Source: Streptomyces sp. NRRL WC-3742 | GTDB lineage: Bacteria > Actinomycetota > Actinomycetes > Streptomycetales > Streptomycetaceae | DNA length: 64,000 nucleotides | Assembly (NCBI RefSeq): GCF_000720635.1 | Contig: NZ_JOCF01000001.1 | Coordinates: 186,001-250,000, forward strand | Reading direction: 5' to 3' | Part shown: positions 1 through 9,146 of the stretch, piece after piece | Layout: the number at the start of each line of letters is the position of its first letter | Numbering within the stretch: the first letter of the stretch is position 1 | Program-made: the position numbers and the translations under genes | The notes under the pieces: generated by a model | Databases searched by the model: none | What the model was told of the DNA's origin: nothing | Seen by the model: the letters and a program-made list of their open reading frames with translations, nothing else

Positions 1-903
1 GGGCACCGGGCGCTGCGGGCGGCGCTTGGTCTCGATCAGGGCCAGCGCGTTGGCGGGCAGCCAGTCCCCGGCCTCGCCGGCGGCGTCGTCCCGGGAGAAC
101 AGGTGCGGGGCCAGCTCGGCCTGGATCTGCGCCGGGGTGGGCCGGTGCTCGGGCGACTGCCGCATGCAGGCGCGCACGAGGTCCATCAGCTCGTGCGGCA
201 TGCCGGAGAAGTCGGGCTCCTCGCGCAGCAGCTGGAACACCGTCTCCACCGGGTTGGAGCCCCGGTACGGCGGGTGGCCGGTGGCGCAGAAGACCATCAG
301 CGAGCCGAGCGAGAAGACGTCGCTGGCGCCCCGGACGTTGCGGCTGTCCCTGGCCTGCTCGGGCGACATGTAGGCGGGCGTGCCGACCGCGACGTTGGTC
401 ATGGTCAGCCGGGTGCTGGAGACGCCGGCGGCGATGCCGAAGTCGATCACCTTCGGGCCGTCCTCGACCACCAGGACGTTGGAGGGCTTGAGGTCGCGGT
501 GGACCAGCCCGGCCGCGTGGATCGACTGGAGGGCCTCGGCGATGCCGGCGATCAGCCAGCGGGTGGCGTCCACCGGCAGCGGGCCGCACTCCTCGACCAG
601 GTCCTCCAGGGAGGGCGCGGGGATGTAGGCGGTGGCCAGCCAGGGCACGCGGGCGTCCGCGTCGGCGTCCACCACGGCCGCGGTGTAGAAACCGCCGACC
701 GTCTTGGCCGCCGCGATCTCCCGGGCGAAGCGGACCCGGAAGAGCTCGTCCTCCGCCAGCTCCCCCCGGACGGTCTTGATGGCCACCCTGCGCCCCGAGG
801 CGGAGCGCGCCAGGTAGACCAGCCCCATCCCGCCCGCGCCCAGCCGCCCCAGCACCTCGAAGGGCCCGATCCGCCTCGGATCGTGCGCCGTCAGCTGGTC
901 CAC
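1..903 (-). CDS. Serine/threonine protein kinase (C-terminal part off window)
   Basis: Hanks-type kinase that phosphorylates Ser/Thr of unknown targets. The translation shows the Gly-rich loop GRLGAGGMGLVYLA near residue 20, the VAIKTV lysine, the catalytic loop HRDLKPSNV, DFGIA and an SPEQ/SDVFSLG activation region, so the kinase domain is complete within about 265 residues. The GTG start at 903 follows a GGGAGGT ribosome-binding site. The reading frame is still open at position 1, so sensor or membrane domains may follow outside the window. It is transcribed divergently from the TetR gene at 1328. Confidence 0.9.
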   Translation of the reverse strand, partial: MDQLTAHDPRRIGPFEVLGRLGAGGMGLVYLARSASGRRVAIKTVRGELAEDELFRVRFAREIAAAKTVGGFYTAAVVDADADARVPWLATAYIPAPSLEDLVEECGPLPVDATRWLIAGIAEALQSIHAAGLVHRDLKPSNVLVVEDGPKVIDFGIAAGVSSTRLTMTNVAVGTPAYMSPEQARDSRNVRGASDVFSLGSLMVFCATGHPPYRGSNPVETVFQLLREEPDFSGMPHELMDLVRACMRQSPEHRPTPAQIQAELAPHLFSRDDAAGEAGDWLPANALALIETKRRPQRPVP

Positions 904-1327
904 TCCGCTGCCACCTCCCCGTCGTCCCGCACCTACCGCGTGGTGCCGGACCCGATTCTCCATTGCCGCCGCGCGCAACTCCAACCTCCCCCGCCCAGGA
1001 GCCCCGGGGAACGGTTCCCTGGTCAGCGATGACGGAAAGGCCGGATTCTGACGCCCGCTCCGTAAGTCGCTTGCACCCCGGCGCCCGGACAGTCCGCACG
1101 AAACCGTGGCAGTTCACGGCAAAAGTCGTCACGCTCTGTCACTCGACCACCCCTCAGCGGACTCGCCGTCACGCTGTGGGGTCAAAGGCACACGGGGGGG
1201 CTACAACCGGCCCTCCGAGTGCGGTGAATAACCGTCCGAGAGGCCCGGATCGTTATGGCAACCCCCGTGCGGAGTAATAGTCGCATCACCGAATCGCGCC
1301 AAGATCGTGCCACGGTAAGCTGACGGC
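904..1327. other. Divergent intergenic region, kinase / TetR
   Basis: 424 bases without a convincing gene. It must hold the promoters of the kinase and of the TetR gene. I see no clear palindromic TetR operator and no hairpin. The run of G residues near 1195 and the A/T-richer stretch around 1220-1300 are the only compositional features. Confidence 0.5.
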
Positions 1328-1975
1328 ATGACAGGACAAGTTCGCACCGTCGACGGTCGCGTCGCCGGGCGACGCGGACAGGAGACGCGGCAGAAGCTGC
1401 TCGACTGCCTCCGCGAGATGCTCAGCACGTCGCCCTATCGGGACGTCAAGGTCATCGACGTCGCCCGTATGGCGGGTACCTCCCCCGCGACCTTCTACCA
1501 GTACTTCCCGGATGTCGAGGGCGCAGTCCTCGAAATCGCCGAGGAAATGGCCAAGGACGCCGACACCCTCAAAGAGCTGGTGGCCGGAAAGTCCTGGGCA
1601 GGGAAGTCCGGCCCGACCACTTCGGAAGAACTGGTCGACGGATTCCTCGCCTTCTGGCGCAAGAACGACGCCATTCTCCGAGTGGTCACGCTCGGTGCCG
1701 CGGAAGGGGACAAGCGGTTCTTCAAGATCCGCATGACCGTCCTCAACGCGGTCGCCAAGCCGCTCGCGGAAGCCGTCAAGGAACTCCAGGCGAAGGGTCA
1801 GGCCGACAAGTCGCTCGACCCGAACGCCGTCGCCGGGGCCCTGGTCTCGCTGCTCGCCTCGGCGGCCGAGCACCAGAAGGCTTTCACCTCCTGGGGCGTC
1901 AAGGTCAAGGACCTCAAGCCCAACCTCGCTCCCCTGGTGTACCTGGGCGTCACCGGCAAGAAGGCGCCCAAGTAG
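1328..1975 (+). CDS. TetR family transcriptional regulator
   Basis: DNA-binding regulator of 215 aa. The N-terminal helix-turn-helix covers roughly residues 18-66 (RQKLLDCLREML, VIDVARMAGTSPATFYQYF). The C-terminal part is Lys-rich, ending GKKAPK, and has no recognisable ligand motif. The N-terminus reads MTGQVRTVDGRVAGRRG, a basic extension before the HTH. It stands alone, ends at a strong hairpin (2097-2136) and faces the convergent KAS III gene. The target is unknown. Confidence 0.9.
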   Translation: MTGQVRTVDGRVAGRRGQETRQKLLDCLREMLSTSPYRDVKVIDVARMAGTSPATFYQYFPDVEGAVLEIAEEMAKDADTLKELVAGKSWAGKSGPTTSEELVDGFLAFWRKNDAILRVVTLGAAEGDKRFFKIRMTVLNAVAKPLAEAVKELQAKGQADKSLDPNAVAGALVSLLASAAEHQKAFTSWGVKVKDLKPNLAPLVYLGVTGKKAPK

Positions 1976-2096
1976 ACCCACCCCTCCACCACCCCATCCG
2001 CTCCGCGCGCAGCCCCGGCCTCCTGTCCGGGGACGACGGACGGCGGCCGTGTCCTCGGGGGAGGTCCGCCGACGTGCCGCAGGCGCGCCAGACATG

Positions 2097-2136
2097 CCGG
2101 TGGGCGGCACCCTTCACACGGGGTGCCGCCCACCGG
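2097..2136. terminator. Bidirectional hairpin terminator
   Basis: Perfect 16-bp inverted repeat (arm CCGGTGGGCGGCACCC) with an 8-base loop, between the convergent TetR and KAS III genes. No T-run, as is usual for actinomycete terminators. Confidence 0.8.
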
Positions 2137-2256
2137 TATGTGCGGTTACTGCCGCCCCCGCCCCGAGCCGAAGGGCGCGCCGACCCCGAAAGGGAGGAGC
2201 GAGGGAGCGACGACCGTCGGGGTCGGGTCAGGAGCGCCCGGAGGCGAGCGGGCGAG

Positions 2257-3201
2257 TCACGGGCAGCGCACGACCTGGCCCGCGTAGGCGAGGCCGCCGC
2301 CGAAACCGAAGAGGAGCACCGGGTCGCCCGGGGAGAGTTCGCCGCGTTCGACCAGCTTGGAGAAGGCGAGCGGGATGGAGGCGGCCGAGGTGTTGCCGGA
2401 GTCGACGACGTCGCGGGCGACCACGGCGTCGGCCAGGCCCAGCTTGGCGGCGATCGCGTCGATGATGCGCAGGTTCGCCTGGTGCGGGACGAAGCCCTTC
2501 AGCTCGGAGGGGTCGATCCCGGCCCGTTCGCACGCCTGACGGGCGAGCGGGGCGAGCTGGGTGGTGGCCCAGCGGAAGACGCTCTGGCCCTGCTGGCTGA
2601 TCACCGGGTTCCAGCCCGTGATCACCACGGCGTCGCCCTTCTCCGGCTCGGAGCCCCAGACGACCGGCCCGATGCCGGGCTCGGCGCCCTCCTCCTGGGC
2701 CTCGACCACCGCGGCCCCGGCGCCGTCGCCGAAGATCACGCAGGTGGAGCGGTCCGTCCAGTCGAGGGTGTCGGTCATCCGCTCGGCACCGATCACCAGC
2801 GCGCGGCGGGCCGCGCCCGCGCGGATCGCGTGGTCGGCGGTGGCCAGCGCGTAGGAGAAGCCCGAGCAGACGGTGTTGATGTCGTACGCGGCGGGCGCTC
2901 GCACGCCCAGGCGGGCGGCGACGGCGGCGGCGGTGTTGGGGCTGCGCTCGACCGCGGTGCAGGTGGCGACGACGACGAGGTCGATCTCGTCCGCCGTGCG
3001 GCCGCTGCGGGCGAGCGCCTTCTGCGCGGCCTCGGTGGCGAGGTCCACCAGGGTCTCGGCCTCGGCGACGTGCCGGGTCCGGATGCCGACCCGGGTGCGG
3101 ATCCACTCGTCATCGGTGTCGACGAGCACCGCCAGGTCGTCGTTGGTGAGGACCTTGGGGGGCTGGTAGTGCCCGAGTGCCACAATGCGAGAACCGCTCA
3201 T
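2257..3201 (-). CDS. Beta-ketoacyl-ACP synthase III (FabH-like)
   Basis: Condensing enzyme of the KAS III family, which joins an acyl-CoA starter to malonyl-ACP. The 314-aa protein has the full catalytic triad: Cys112 in NTVCSGFSYAL, His240 in GFVPHQANL and Asn270 in DSGNTSAAS, plus the C-terminal GFGGGLAYAGQVV. I chose the ATG at 3201 (MSGSRIVALGHYQP) because family members begin there; a longer frame upstream adds 28 unrelated residues. There is no adjacent fabD, ACP or fabF, so this is not the main fabH operon. It may serve a special starter unit or be a second FabH. Confidence 0.9.
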   Translation of the reverse strand: MSGSRIVALGHYQPPKVLTNDDLAVLVDTDDEWIRTRVGIRTRHVAEAETLVDLATEAAQKALARSGRTADEIDLVVVATCTAVERSPNTAAAVAARLGVRAPAAYDINTVCSGFSYALATADHAIRAGAARRALVIGAERMTDTLDWTDRSTCVIFGDGAGAAVVEAQEEGAEPGIGPVVWGSEPEKGDAVVITGWNPVISQQGQSVFRWATTQLAPLARQACERAGIDPSELKGFVPHQANLRIIDAIAAKLGLADAVVARDVVDSGNTSAASIPLAFSKLVERGELSPGDPVLLFGFGGGLAYAGQVVRCP

Positions 3202-3281
3202 GCTGCCATGGAACCGGGTTACCCGCTGGTCAGCTGGGCGTGACCGGCACAGGATCATCGGCTGCGAACTGTAGGAGACCC

Positions 3282-3295
3282 ACAAGGGGCCTTGT
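3282..3295. promoter_or_regulatory. Short palindrome upstream of KAS III gene
   Basis: ACAAGG-GG-CCTTGT, a perfect 6-bp inverted repeat about 80 bases upstream of the KAS III start and 44 bases past the L,D-transpeptidase stop. It could be an operator or part of a weak terminator. Confidence 0.25.
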
Positions 3296-3338
3296 CCCAG
3301 ACGGGTCGGCGGCCCTTCGGCGGGGGTGTCCGCCGAGG

Positions 3339-4598
3339 TCAGGCGGCCAGTGAGGCTGTGTCGCCCATCACTATGACGGGGTGCGCGGCGGGGTCCAGGG
3401 TGCGGATCAGCTGGACCATCTTGTCCTCGGGTATCGAGACGCAGCCGTGGGTCGGGCCGTCGTGGTCGACGTGCAGCCAGATGCCGCCGCCCTTGCCGGC
3501 CCCCATCGGGCGGCGCATGTCGAGCGGGGAGCTGCCGGCCACCCGGTTGTAGTTGATCGCGACGACGTAGTCGAAGGAGCCGGCCAGCTGGTCGCCGAAG
3601 AAGCCCGTGCCGGAGACCACGAAGCTCGGGTCCTTGTCGTACGGGACCTTGCCGCCCGGGTTGTCCAGGCGGCCGCCCGCGTCGGTGAGGGAGAAGACGC
3701 CGATCGGGCTGCGCAGGTCGCCCTGGTTGTGGTCGGCCGTCCAGCCGTTCTTGCCGTTGTGGCCCTGCCAGGTCTCCCCGGCCAGCCAGCGGCCCTCGGG
3801 GGTGCGGGTCCAGAGGGTGACGGAGTTCTTGTCGGTGTTCTTGTCCTGGCCGGTGGCGACCAGCACCTGGTTCGTCCCGGCCGGGATCTTCGCGGTGAAG
3901 GTCGGGCCGAGGCCGGGTATCGCGGCCACCGAGGCGTCCGCCCGGGTCTGGCTGCGGCCGGCGGCCGCGGGCTGGGTCTGCCGGGCGTCGGCGGCCTGGA
4001 CGGCGGCGGGCGCGGGGGTGGGCTGGTCGGCGCGGCTCTCGGAGTCCGGGGCGGGGCCGTCGGCGGCGGCGAGGCCGGGGCGGGCCTCGTCCTGGCCGAC
4101 GGTGTACCAGCCGGCGGCGGCCGCGACCAGCAGGGCGGTGCCCGCCATCACGGCCTTGCCGCCGCGCTTCTTCTTCGCCTTGCGGCGGTGGCCCCGGGCG
4201 GCGGCGCGGGAGCCGGTGGGCGCGGGGGCGGCCGGTTCGGTCGAAGGTCCGGGGGCGAGGGGGGCGGCCTCGGGCTCGGGTTCCGGCTCGTAGGCGTACA
4301 CCGGCTCGGGCTCGTACGGCTGTTCGTACGTCTCGTAGGGCGCGTACTGCTCCTGCGCCGGGTACTCCTGGAAGGGCTGGTCGTACGCCTCGAAGTACCC
4401 GTCAGGGGCCTGCTGGAACGACTGCTGGTACGGCTGCCGGTAGGTCTGGTCGTAGCCCTGCTCGTAGCCCTGCCCGTAATCCTGGCCGTACGTCCGGTGC
4501 TCGCCGTAGGAGTAGTGCTCCTGCTGCGGCACCTCGTACACCGGCTCGTGCGCCGGGTCGTACAGCGGGTACGTGGTGGCGCGATGGGAACCGGACAT
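3339..4598 (-). CDS. L,D-transpeptidase (YkuD family), membrane-anchored, Tyr/Gln-rich tail
   Basis: Probable cell-wall cross-linking enzyme that makes 3-3 peptidoglycan links outside the membrane. The C-terminal catalytic domain (about residues 225-419) carries the signature THGCVSIP with catalytic Cys386 and nearby His384. A single membrane segment (about 149-167) is preceded by a basic Lys/Arg stretch, so the first 140 residues should be cytoplasmic. That tail is extremely rich in Tyr, Gln, Glu and Pro, with YGQ/YEQ/YDQ-type repeats. Residues 170-220 form an Ala/Pro-rich linker. Length is 419 aa. The tail is unusual and is listed as a finding. Confidence 0.85.
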   Translation of the reverse strand: MSGSHRATTYPLYDPAHEPVYEVPQQEHYSYGEHRTYGQDYGQGYEQGYDQTYRQPYQQSFQQAPDGYFEAYDQPFQEYPAQEQYAPYETYEQPYEPEPVYAYEPEPEPEAAPLAPGPSTEPAAPAPTGSRAAARGHRRKAKKKRGGKAVMAGTALLVAAAAGWYTVGQDEARPGLAAADGPAPDSESRADQPTPAPAAVQAADARQTQPAAAGRSQTRADASVAAIPGLGPTFTAKIPAGTNQVLVATGQDKNTDKNSVTLWTRTPEGRWLAGETWQGHNGKNGWTADHNQGDLRSPIGVFSLTDAGGRLDNPGGKVPYDKDPSFVVSGTGFFGDQLAGSFDYVVAINYNRVAGSSPLDMRRPMGAGKGGGIWLHVDHDGPTHGCVSIPEDKMVQLIRTLDPAAHPVIVMGDTASLAA

Positions 4599-4666
4599 GT
4601 CTCGATCCTGCCAAACGGCGTACCCGTTGGTAAACCCGGACGGCGTGCGAAGGCAGTGAAGACCGT

Positions 4667-4702
4667 CACCCCGTCACCTGGGCCGAGCCGGGTGACGGGG
4701 TG
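4667..4702. terminator. Hairpin downstream of mqnE
   Basis: Inverted repeat with arm CACCCCGTCACC (12 bp perfect, 12-base loop), 14 bases past the mqnE stop and before the L,D-transpeptidase start on the same strand. Confidence 0.7.
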
Positions 4703-4715
4703 CGCCGAGGAGGGG

Positions 4716-5879
4716 TCAGAGGCGCATGGCCTGCGGGGTTTCGCGGCGCGCCAGGTCCGGGCCCTCGTACTCGCGGATGATCTCGTAGCGGGTGTTGCGC
4801 TCGACCGGGCGGAAGCCGGCGTCGCGGATCAGGCCGAGCAGGTCGTCGCGGCCGAGCTTGTTCGGGGTGCCGAAGTTGTCCGCGTCGTGGGTGATCTTGT
4901 ACTCGACCACCGAGCCGTCCATGTCGTCCGCGCCGTGGCTGAGCGCCAGCTGCGCGGTGGTGACGCCGTGCATCACCCAGAAGACCTTGACGTGCGGGAC
5001 GTTGTCGAACAGCAGGCGGGAGACGGCGAAGGTCTTCAGCGCCTCGGCACCGGTGGCCATCTCCGTGCGGGCCATCAGCCTGTTGCGCACGACGCCGTCC
5101 TTGGAGTCGTGGAAGTCGTGCTGGTAGCGCAGCGGGATGAAGACCTGGAAGCCGCCGGTCTCGTCCTGCAGCTCACGCAGCCGCAGCACGTGGTCCACCC
5201 GGTGGCGGGGCTCCTCGATGTGGCCGTACAGCATGGTGGACGGCGTCTTGAGGCCCTTGGAGTGCGCCAGGCGGTGGATGCGCGACCAGTCCTCCCAGTG
5301 GGTGTCGTGGTCGACGATGTGCTGGCGGACCTCCCAGTCGAAGATCTCCGCGCCGCCGCCGGTCAGCGACTCCAGGCCGGCGTCGATCAGCTCGTCGAGG
5401 ATCTCGTCGGCGGGCAGGCCGCTGATCTTCTCGAACCAGTGGATCTCCGTGGCCGTGAACGCCTTGAGGGAGACGTTCGGCAGGGCGGCCTTGAGCTCGC
5501 GCAGGGAGCGCGGGTAGTACCGCCAGGGCAGGGTCGGGTGCAGGCCGTTGACGATGTGCAGCTCGGTGAGGGACTCGCTCTCCATGGCCTTGGCCAGGCG
5601 CACGGCCTCCTCGATGCGCATCGTGTAGGCGTCCTTCTCGCCCGGCTTGCGCTGGAACGAGCAGTACGCGCAGGACGCGTTGCACACGTTGGTCATGTTG
5701 AGGTGGCGGTTGACGTTGAAGTGGACGACGTCGCCGTTCTTCCGCGTCCGCACGTGGTGGGCCAGGCCGCCCAGCCAGGCCAGGTCGTCGCTCTCGTAGA
5801 GCGCGATCCCGTCCTCGCGGGTCAGCCGCTCACCCGCGTAGACCTTCGCCTCCAGCTCGCGCTTGAGCCCTGCGTCCAT
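4716..5879 (-). CDS. mqnE: Aminofutalosine synthase (radical SAM)
   Basis: Makes aminodeoxyfutalosine from 3-[(1-carboxyvinyl)oxy]benzoate and SAM in the futalosine route to menaquinone. The radical-SAM cluster motif CNASCAYC gives Cys66, Cys70 and Cys73. The following SFQRKPGEKDAY and the GGGAEIFD segment are typical of the MqnE/MqnC group. The 387-aa length fits MqnE, and the start at 5879 follows GGAGGAGG. It lies downstream of ubiX, lrp and the dehydratase gene on the same strand; mqnP and mqnL lie 28 kb away. Confidence 0.93.
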   Translation of the reverse strand: MDAGLKRELEAKVYAGERLTREDGIALYESDDLAWLGGLAHHVRTRKNGDVVHFNVNRHLNMTNVCNASCAYCSFQRKPGEKDAYTMRIEEAVRLAKAMESESLTELHIVNGLHPTLPWRYYPRSLRELKAALPNVSLKAFTATEIHWFEKISGLPADEILDELIDAGLESLTGGGAEIFDWEVRQHIVDHDTHWEDWSRIHRLAHSKGLKTPSTMLYGHIEEPRHRVDHVLRLRELQDETGGFQVFIPLRYQHDFHDSKDGVVRNRLMARTEMATGAEALKTFAVSRLLFDNVPHVKVFWVMHGVTTAQLALSHGADDMDGSVVEYKITHDADNFGTPNKLGRDDLLGLIRDAGFRPVERNTRYEIIREYEGPDLARRETPQAMRL

Positions 5880-5940
5880 GCGGTGCCCCGCCTCCTCCGA
5901 CTTTCGATTCCTTGCCGGAGACGAGGTTACGCCTATGCGC

Positions 5941-6909
5941 TCACGCCTTTGCCGACAGCAGCTCCGCGAGCAGTGCGGGGTCGATGTTGCCGCCGCTGAC
6001 CACGGCCGCCACCGCCTGCCCGCCGGTCTCGGCGGCCCGGTGGAAGTACGCCGCCGGGGCGACCGCGCCGGAGGGCTCGGCGACCAGGCGGCCGCGGCGG
6101 GCCAACAGGGCGACGGTGGCGCGGATCTCGTCCTCGGTGACGGTGACCACGTCGTCCACGTAGGCGGTGAGGTGCTCGAAGGGCAGCTCGCCGACCGAGG
6201 GGGTGCGCAGCCCGTCCGCGATGGTGCGGTAGGTGTCGGCGACCGGCCACTGGACCCGGCGGCCGGAGCGCAGGCTGGCCTGGGCGTCGGCGGCCAGCTC
6301 GGGCTCCACGCCGATCACCCGGATGCCGGGGCGGGTGAGCTTGAGGGCGGCCGCCGTGCCGCTGATCAGGCCGCCGCCGCTGACCGGCACCAGGACGGTG
6401 TCCAGCTCGGCGGGGGCGTCCTCGGCGATCTCCAGGCCGACCGTGCCCTGGCCGGCGATGATGAACGGATCGTCGTACGGGGGCACCCAGACGAACCCGT
6501 GGCGCTCGGCCAGTTCGCCGGGCAGGGCGTCCCGCTCGCTCGGGGAGACCAGGATCACCTCGGCGCCGAAGGAGCGGGTCGCCTCGACCTTGACGGCCGG
6601 AGAGGTGTCCGGCATCACGATCACGGCCTTGATCCCGAGCAGCTGCGCCGCGTAGGCCACCGCCTGGGCGTGGTTGCCGCTCGACTGGGCGACCACGCCC
6701 CGGACACGCTCCTCGGCGGTCAGCGCCGCCAGCCGGTTGTACGCGCCCCGGGTCTTGAAGGCCCCGGTCGGCTGGAGGTTCTCCGGCTTGAGCCAGAGCC
6801 GCCGCTCGCCGTCCGCCGCCCAGGGGGCGGGGACCAGCGGGGTGCGGACCACCACGCCCGCGATCCGCTGCCGGGCGGCGCGCAGTTCTTCCAGACCGAC
6901 CAGGGCCAT
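5941..6909 (-). CDS. Threonine ammonia-lyase / serine-threonine dehydratase (PLP fold type II)
   Basis: PLP enzyme deaminating threonine or serine. It shows the PLP lysine in GAFKTRGA (Lys52), the SSGNHAQ substrate loop and the phosphate-binding SGGGLISG. At 322 aa it lacks the C-terminal ACT domains of biosynthetic IlvA, so a catabolic dehydratase or serine racemase-like role fits. A GTG at 6918 overlaps the lrp stop, but the ATG at 6909 has AGGAGA at better spacing and is preferred. The adjacent Lrp gene ends 5 bases upstream and may respond to the amino acid substrate. Confidence 0.88.
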   Translation of the reverse strand: MALVGLEELRAARQRIAGVVVRTPLVPAPWAADGERRLWLKPENLQPTGAFKTRGAYNRLAALTAEERVRGVVAQSSGNHAQAVAYAAQLLGIKAVIVMPDTSPAVKVEATRSFGAEVILVSPSERDALPGELAERHGFVWVPPYDDPFIIAGQGTVGLEIAEDAPAELDTVLVPVSGGGLISGTAAALKLTRPGIRVIGVEPELAADAQASLRSGRRVQWPVADTYRTIADGLRTPSVGELPFEHLTAYVDDVVTVTEDEIRATVALLARRGRLVAEPSGAVAPAAYFHRAAETGGQAVAAVVSGGNIDPALLAELLSAKA

Positions 6910-6914
6910 CGTCG

Positions 6915-7373
6915 TCACTCTCCTACCGGGGGCAGCTCACTCACGCGGTTCTCCCACTTCGTGGAGAGTACGACGGTGGTGCGGGTGCGGGCCACGCCCT
7001 TCGTGCCCGAGATCCGCTTGACCACCGACTCCAGGCCAGCCACGTCGGCCACCCGGACCTTGAGCATGTAGGAGTCGTCGCCGGCGATGAACCAGCAGTC
7101 CTCGACCTCGTTGAGGTCCTTCAGCCGGAACGCCACGTCCTCGTGGTCGGCGGCGTCCGTGAGTTGAAGGCCGATCAGGGCCGTCACGCCGAAGCCGAGC
7201 GAGGCCGGGTTGACCGTCGCCCGGTAGCCGGTGATCACACCGGCCTGCTCCAGGCGGTTGATGCGGTCCGTGACGCTCGGCCCGGAGAGGCCGACCAGTC
7301 GGCCCAGCTCGGCGTAGGACGCGCGGCCGTTCTCCCGGAGCGCCTGGATGAGCTGTCTGTCCACCGTGTCCAT
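6915..7373 (-). CDS. Lrp/AsnC family transcriptional regulator
   Basis: 152 aa. The N-terminal winged HTH (about 4-60, DRQLIQALRENGRASYAELG and LSGPSVTDRINRLEQAG) is followed by a RAM ligand-binding domain (about 70-140), which in this family binds amino acids and drives octamer formation. It is immediately upstream of the threonine dehydratase gene and probably controls it, judging only from position. The start is the ATG at 7373. Confidence 0.92.
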   Translation of the reverse strand: MDTVDRQLIQALRENGRASYAELGRLVGLSGPSVTDRINRLEQAGVITGYRATVNPASLGFGVTALIGLQLTDAADHEDVAFRLKDLNEVEDCWFIAGDDSYMLKVRVADVAGLESVVKRISGTKGVARTRTTVVLSTKWENRVSELPPVGE

Positions 7374-7492
7374 ATACCGTCCGCGTCCTTCCGAACCTCA
7401 CCAGACCCACAGATCATTATCCGGATTCAAAGGCGCTGTGCGCTGACCGACCCGGATATCGCAGAGAAGATACTCTCCCGCCCTCGGTCTCC

Positions 7493-8170
7493 TTACTCCC
7501 CCTCAGCCCGTGCGCCCTCGCCGCCGCCCGCTTTTCGGGCCGCCGCCCCCAACTCGCCTTCCCAGCGCAGGTACAGGGAATGCGGCACTCGGGCGGCGTC
7601 CAGGACCCGTCCGGCGACGAAGTCGACCAGCTCCCGGACGGTGGAGCCACCGGCGTAGAAACCGGGCGAGGCGGGGAGCACGACGGCGCCCTGTGCGTCC
7701 AGCTCCACCAGGTGCTTCAACGTCACCCCGTTGAGTGGTGTCTCGCGCACGCACACGACCAGTGGGCGGCGTTCCTTGAGGGTGACGCTGGCCACGCGCT
7801 GGAGCAGGTCCTTGCTGAGGCCGAGGGCGATGCCGGCGACGGCGCCGGTGGTCGCGGGGACGACGAGCATGCCCTTGGCGGGGTACGAGCCGCTGGAGGG
7901 GCCGGCGGCGAAGTCCCCGGCGGGCCAGTAGCGGACGTCGTCGAGGGCGGCCTCCTCGGTGCCCAGCCAGGCGGCGAGGTCGGTGCGCCAGTGGGCGTCG
8001 CGGAAGGAGATGCCCGTCTCGTCGAGGATGGTGAGCCGGGCGGCGCGGCTGACGATCAGGTCCACCGCCTCCCCGGCGGAGAGCAGCGCCCGGATCACCG
8101 ACGCCGCGTACGGCGTCCCCGACGCTCCCGAGACCCCGACCACCCACGGCTGACGTTTCGCTGTTCCCAT
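7493..8170 (-). CDS. ubiX: Flavin prenyltransferase UbiX
   Basis: Makes prenylated FMN, the cofactor of UbiD-type decarboxylases; here it should serve the mqnL product at 34.7-36.1 kb. The 225-aa protein shows the FMN-binding GVSGASGTPYA at the N-terminus and CVRETPLN in the middle, both typical of UbiX. The C-terminal 20 residues are a Gly/Ala/Glu tail. The start is ATG at 8170. It is upstream of lrp, with a 119-base gap. In S. coelicolor, from memory, the equivalent gene is next to mqnP; here the two are 25.6 kb apart. Confidence 0.93.
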   Translation of the reverse strand: MGTAKRQPWVVGVSGASGTPYAASVIRALLSAGEAVDLIVSRAARLTILDETGISFRDAHWRTDLAAWLGTEEAALDDVRYWPAGDFAAGPSSGSYPAKGMLVVPATTGAVAGIALGLSKDLLQRVASVTLKERRPLVVCVRETPLNGVTLKHLVELDAQGAVVLPASPGFYAGGSTVRELVDFVAGRVLDAARVPHSLYLRWEGELGAAARKAGGGEGARAEGE

Positions 8171-8261
8171 GCGCCCTTTCTATCCCGGCCTGACCTGAGG
8201 GTTCGTGCCCGGCATCGCCGACCGGGCCCGCGCGGGCGCCGCTCCTGGGAGCATGGGGGGC

Positions 8262-9014
8262 ATGGCAGCGACTCTCGTCGACCTCACCCATCAGGTGACC
8301 ACCGCGATGCCGGTCTACCCCGGCGATCCGGCCGTGGTGCTGGCACCCGCGCTCACCACCGCCACGGCCGGGGTGAACGTGCTGGCCCTGCACCTGGGCT
8401 CGCAGTCCGGGACGCACGTGGACGCGCCGTACCACGTGGACGTCACCTGGCCCACGCTGGACGGGCTTCCGCTGGAGCGGTTCACCGGGCCGGCCGTGGT
8501 GGCGGACCTGCGGGGGCTGGAGCCCCGGGCGGTCGTCACCCCCGAGTCGCTGGCGCCCGCGCTGGAGCGCTGCGGGGAGGGCAGCGTGCTGCTGCTGGCC
8601 ACCGGCTGGGCCCGGCACTGGGGCACCGACGCGTACCTCGCCCACCCGAGCCTGAGCGCGGCCGCCGCCGAGGCGATCGTGGCCGCCGGGGTGCGGACGG
8701 TCGGGGTGGACGCGCTGAGCGTCGACCCCACACCGGACCCGGGCCCGGAGGACCCGGCGGTGGCCGCGCTGCTCGCCGACCTGACGGACGAGCACGACGA
8801 GCGCGACCGCCCCGCCGGCGAGGAGCCGACGCTGGCCGCGCACCGGGTGCTGCTGGGGGCGAGCGGCGGCGGGGTGATCGCCGAGAACCTGACGGACCTG
8901 CGGCCGCTGCTGGAGGCGCAGGAGGCCGGGCGGCCCGTGGAGGTCTCGCTGTTCCCGCTGCGGCTGGTGGCGGCGGACGGCGCTCCCGTACGGGCGGTGG
9001 CGCGCCTGGGCTGA
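8262..9014 (+). CDS. Cyclase family protein (kynurenine formamidase-like)
   Basis: Metal-dependent hydrolase of the cyclase/arylformamidase fold, 250 aa. The signature HLGSQSGTHVDAPYH supplies the metal-binding His and Asp residues. Family members hydrolyse N-formylkynurenine or other amides and lactones; the substrate here is not evident. I placed the start at ATG 8262 (MAATLVDLTHQ), since the frame upstream is not conserved in style; ATG 8253 is possible. It is the first gene beyond the interrupted menaquinone block and diverges from ubiX. Confidence 0.85.
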   Translation: MAATLVDLTHQVTTAMPVYPGDPAVVLAPALTTATAGVNVLALHLGSQSGTHVDAPYHVDVTWPTLDGLPLERFTGPAVVADLRGLEPRAVVTPESLAPALERCGEGSVLLLATGWARHWGTDAYLAHPSLSAAAAEAIVAAGVRTVGVDALSVDPTPDPGPEDPAVAALLADLTDEHDERDRPAGEEPTLAAHRVLLGASGGGVIAENLTDLRPLLEAQEAGRPVEVSLFPLRLVAADGAPVRAVARLG

Positions 9015-9146
9015 GCCCGTTCTCACGGATCGCGCTGGCCGTTCGATCGGATCGCGCGGGGGCTGTTCGTCCGGATCGCGCGAGCCGTTGCAGGCCCCGC
9101 ACTTGGTCTAGACCATCCCCGGGAGCCGCCGCTAGGCTTTCCGGCC

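Noticed and set aside
9015..9110. GGATCGCGC repeats between the cyclase and MOSC genes
   Set aside because: Three degenerate units only, without spacing or symmetry that suggests a site.
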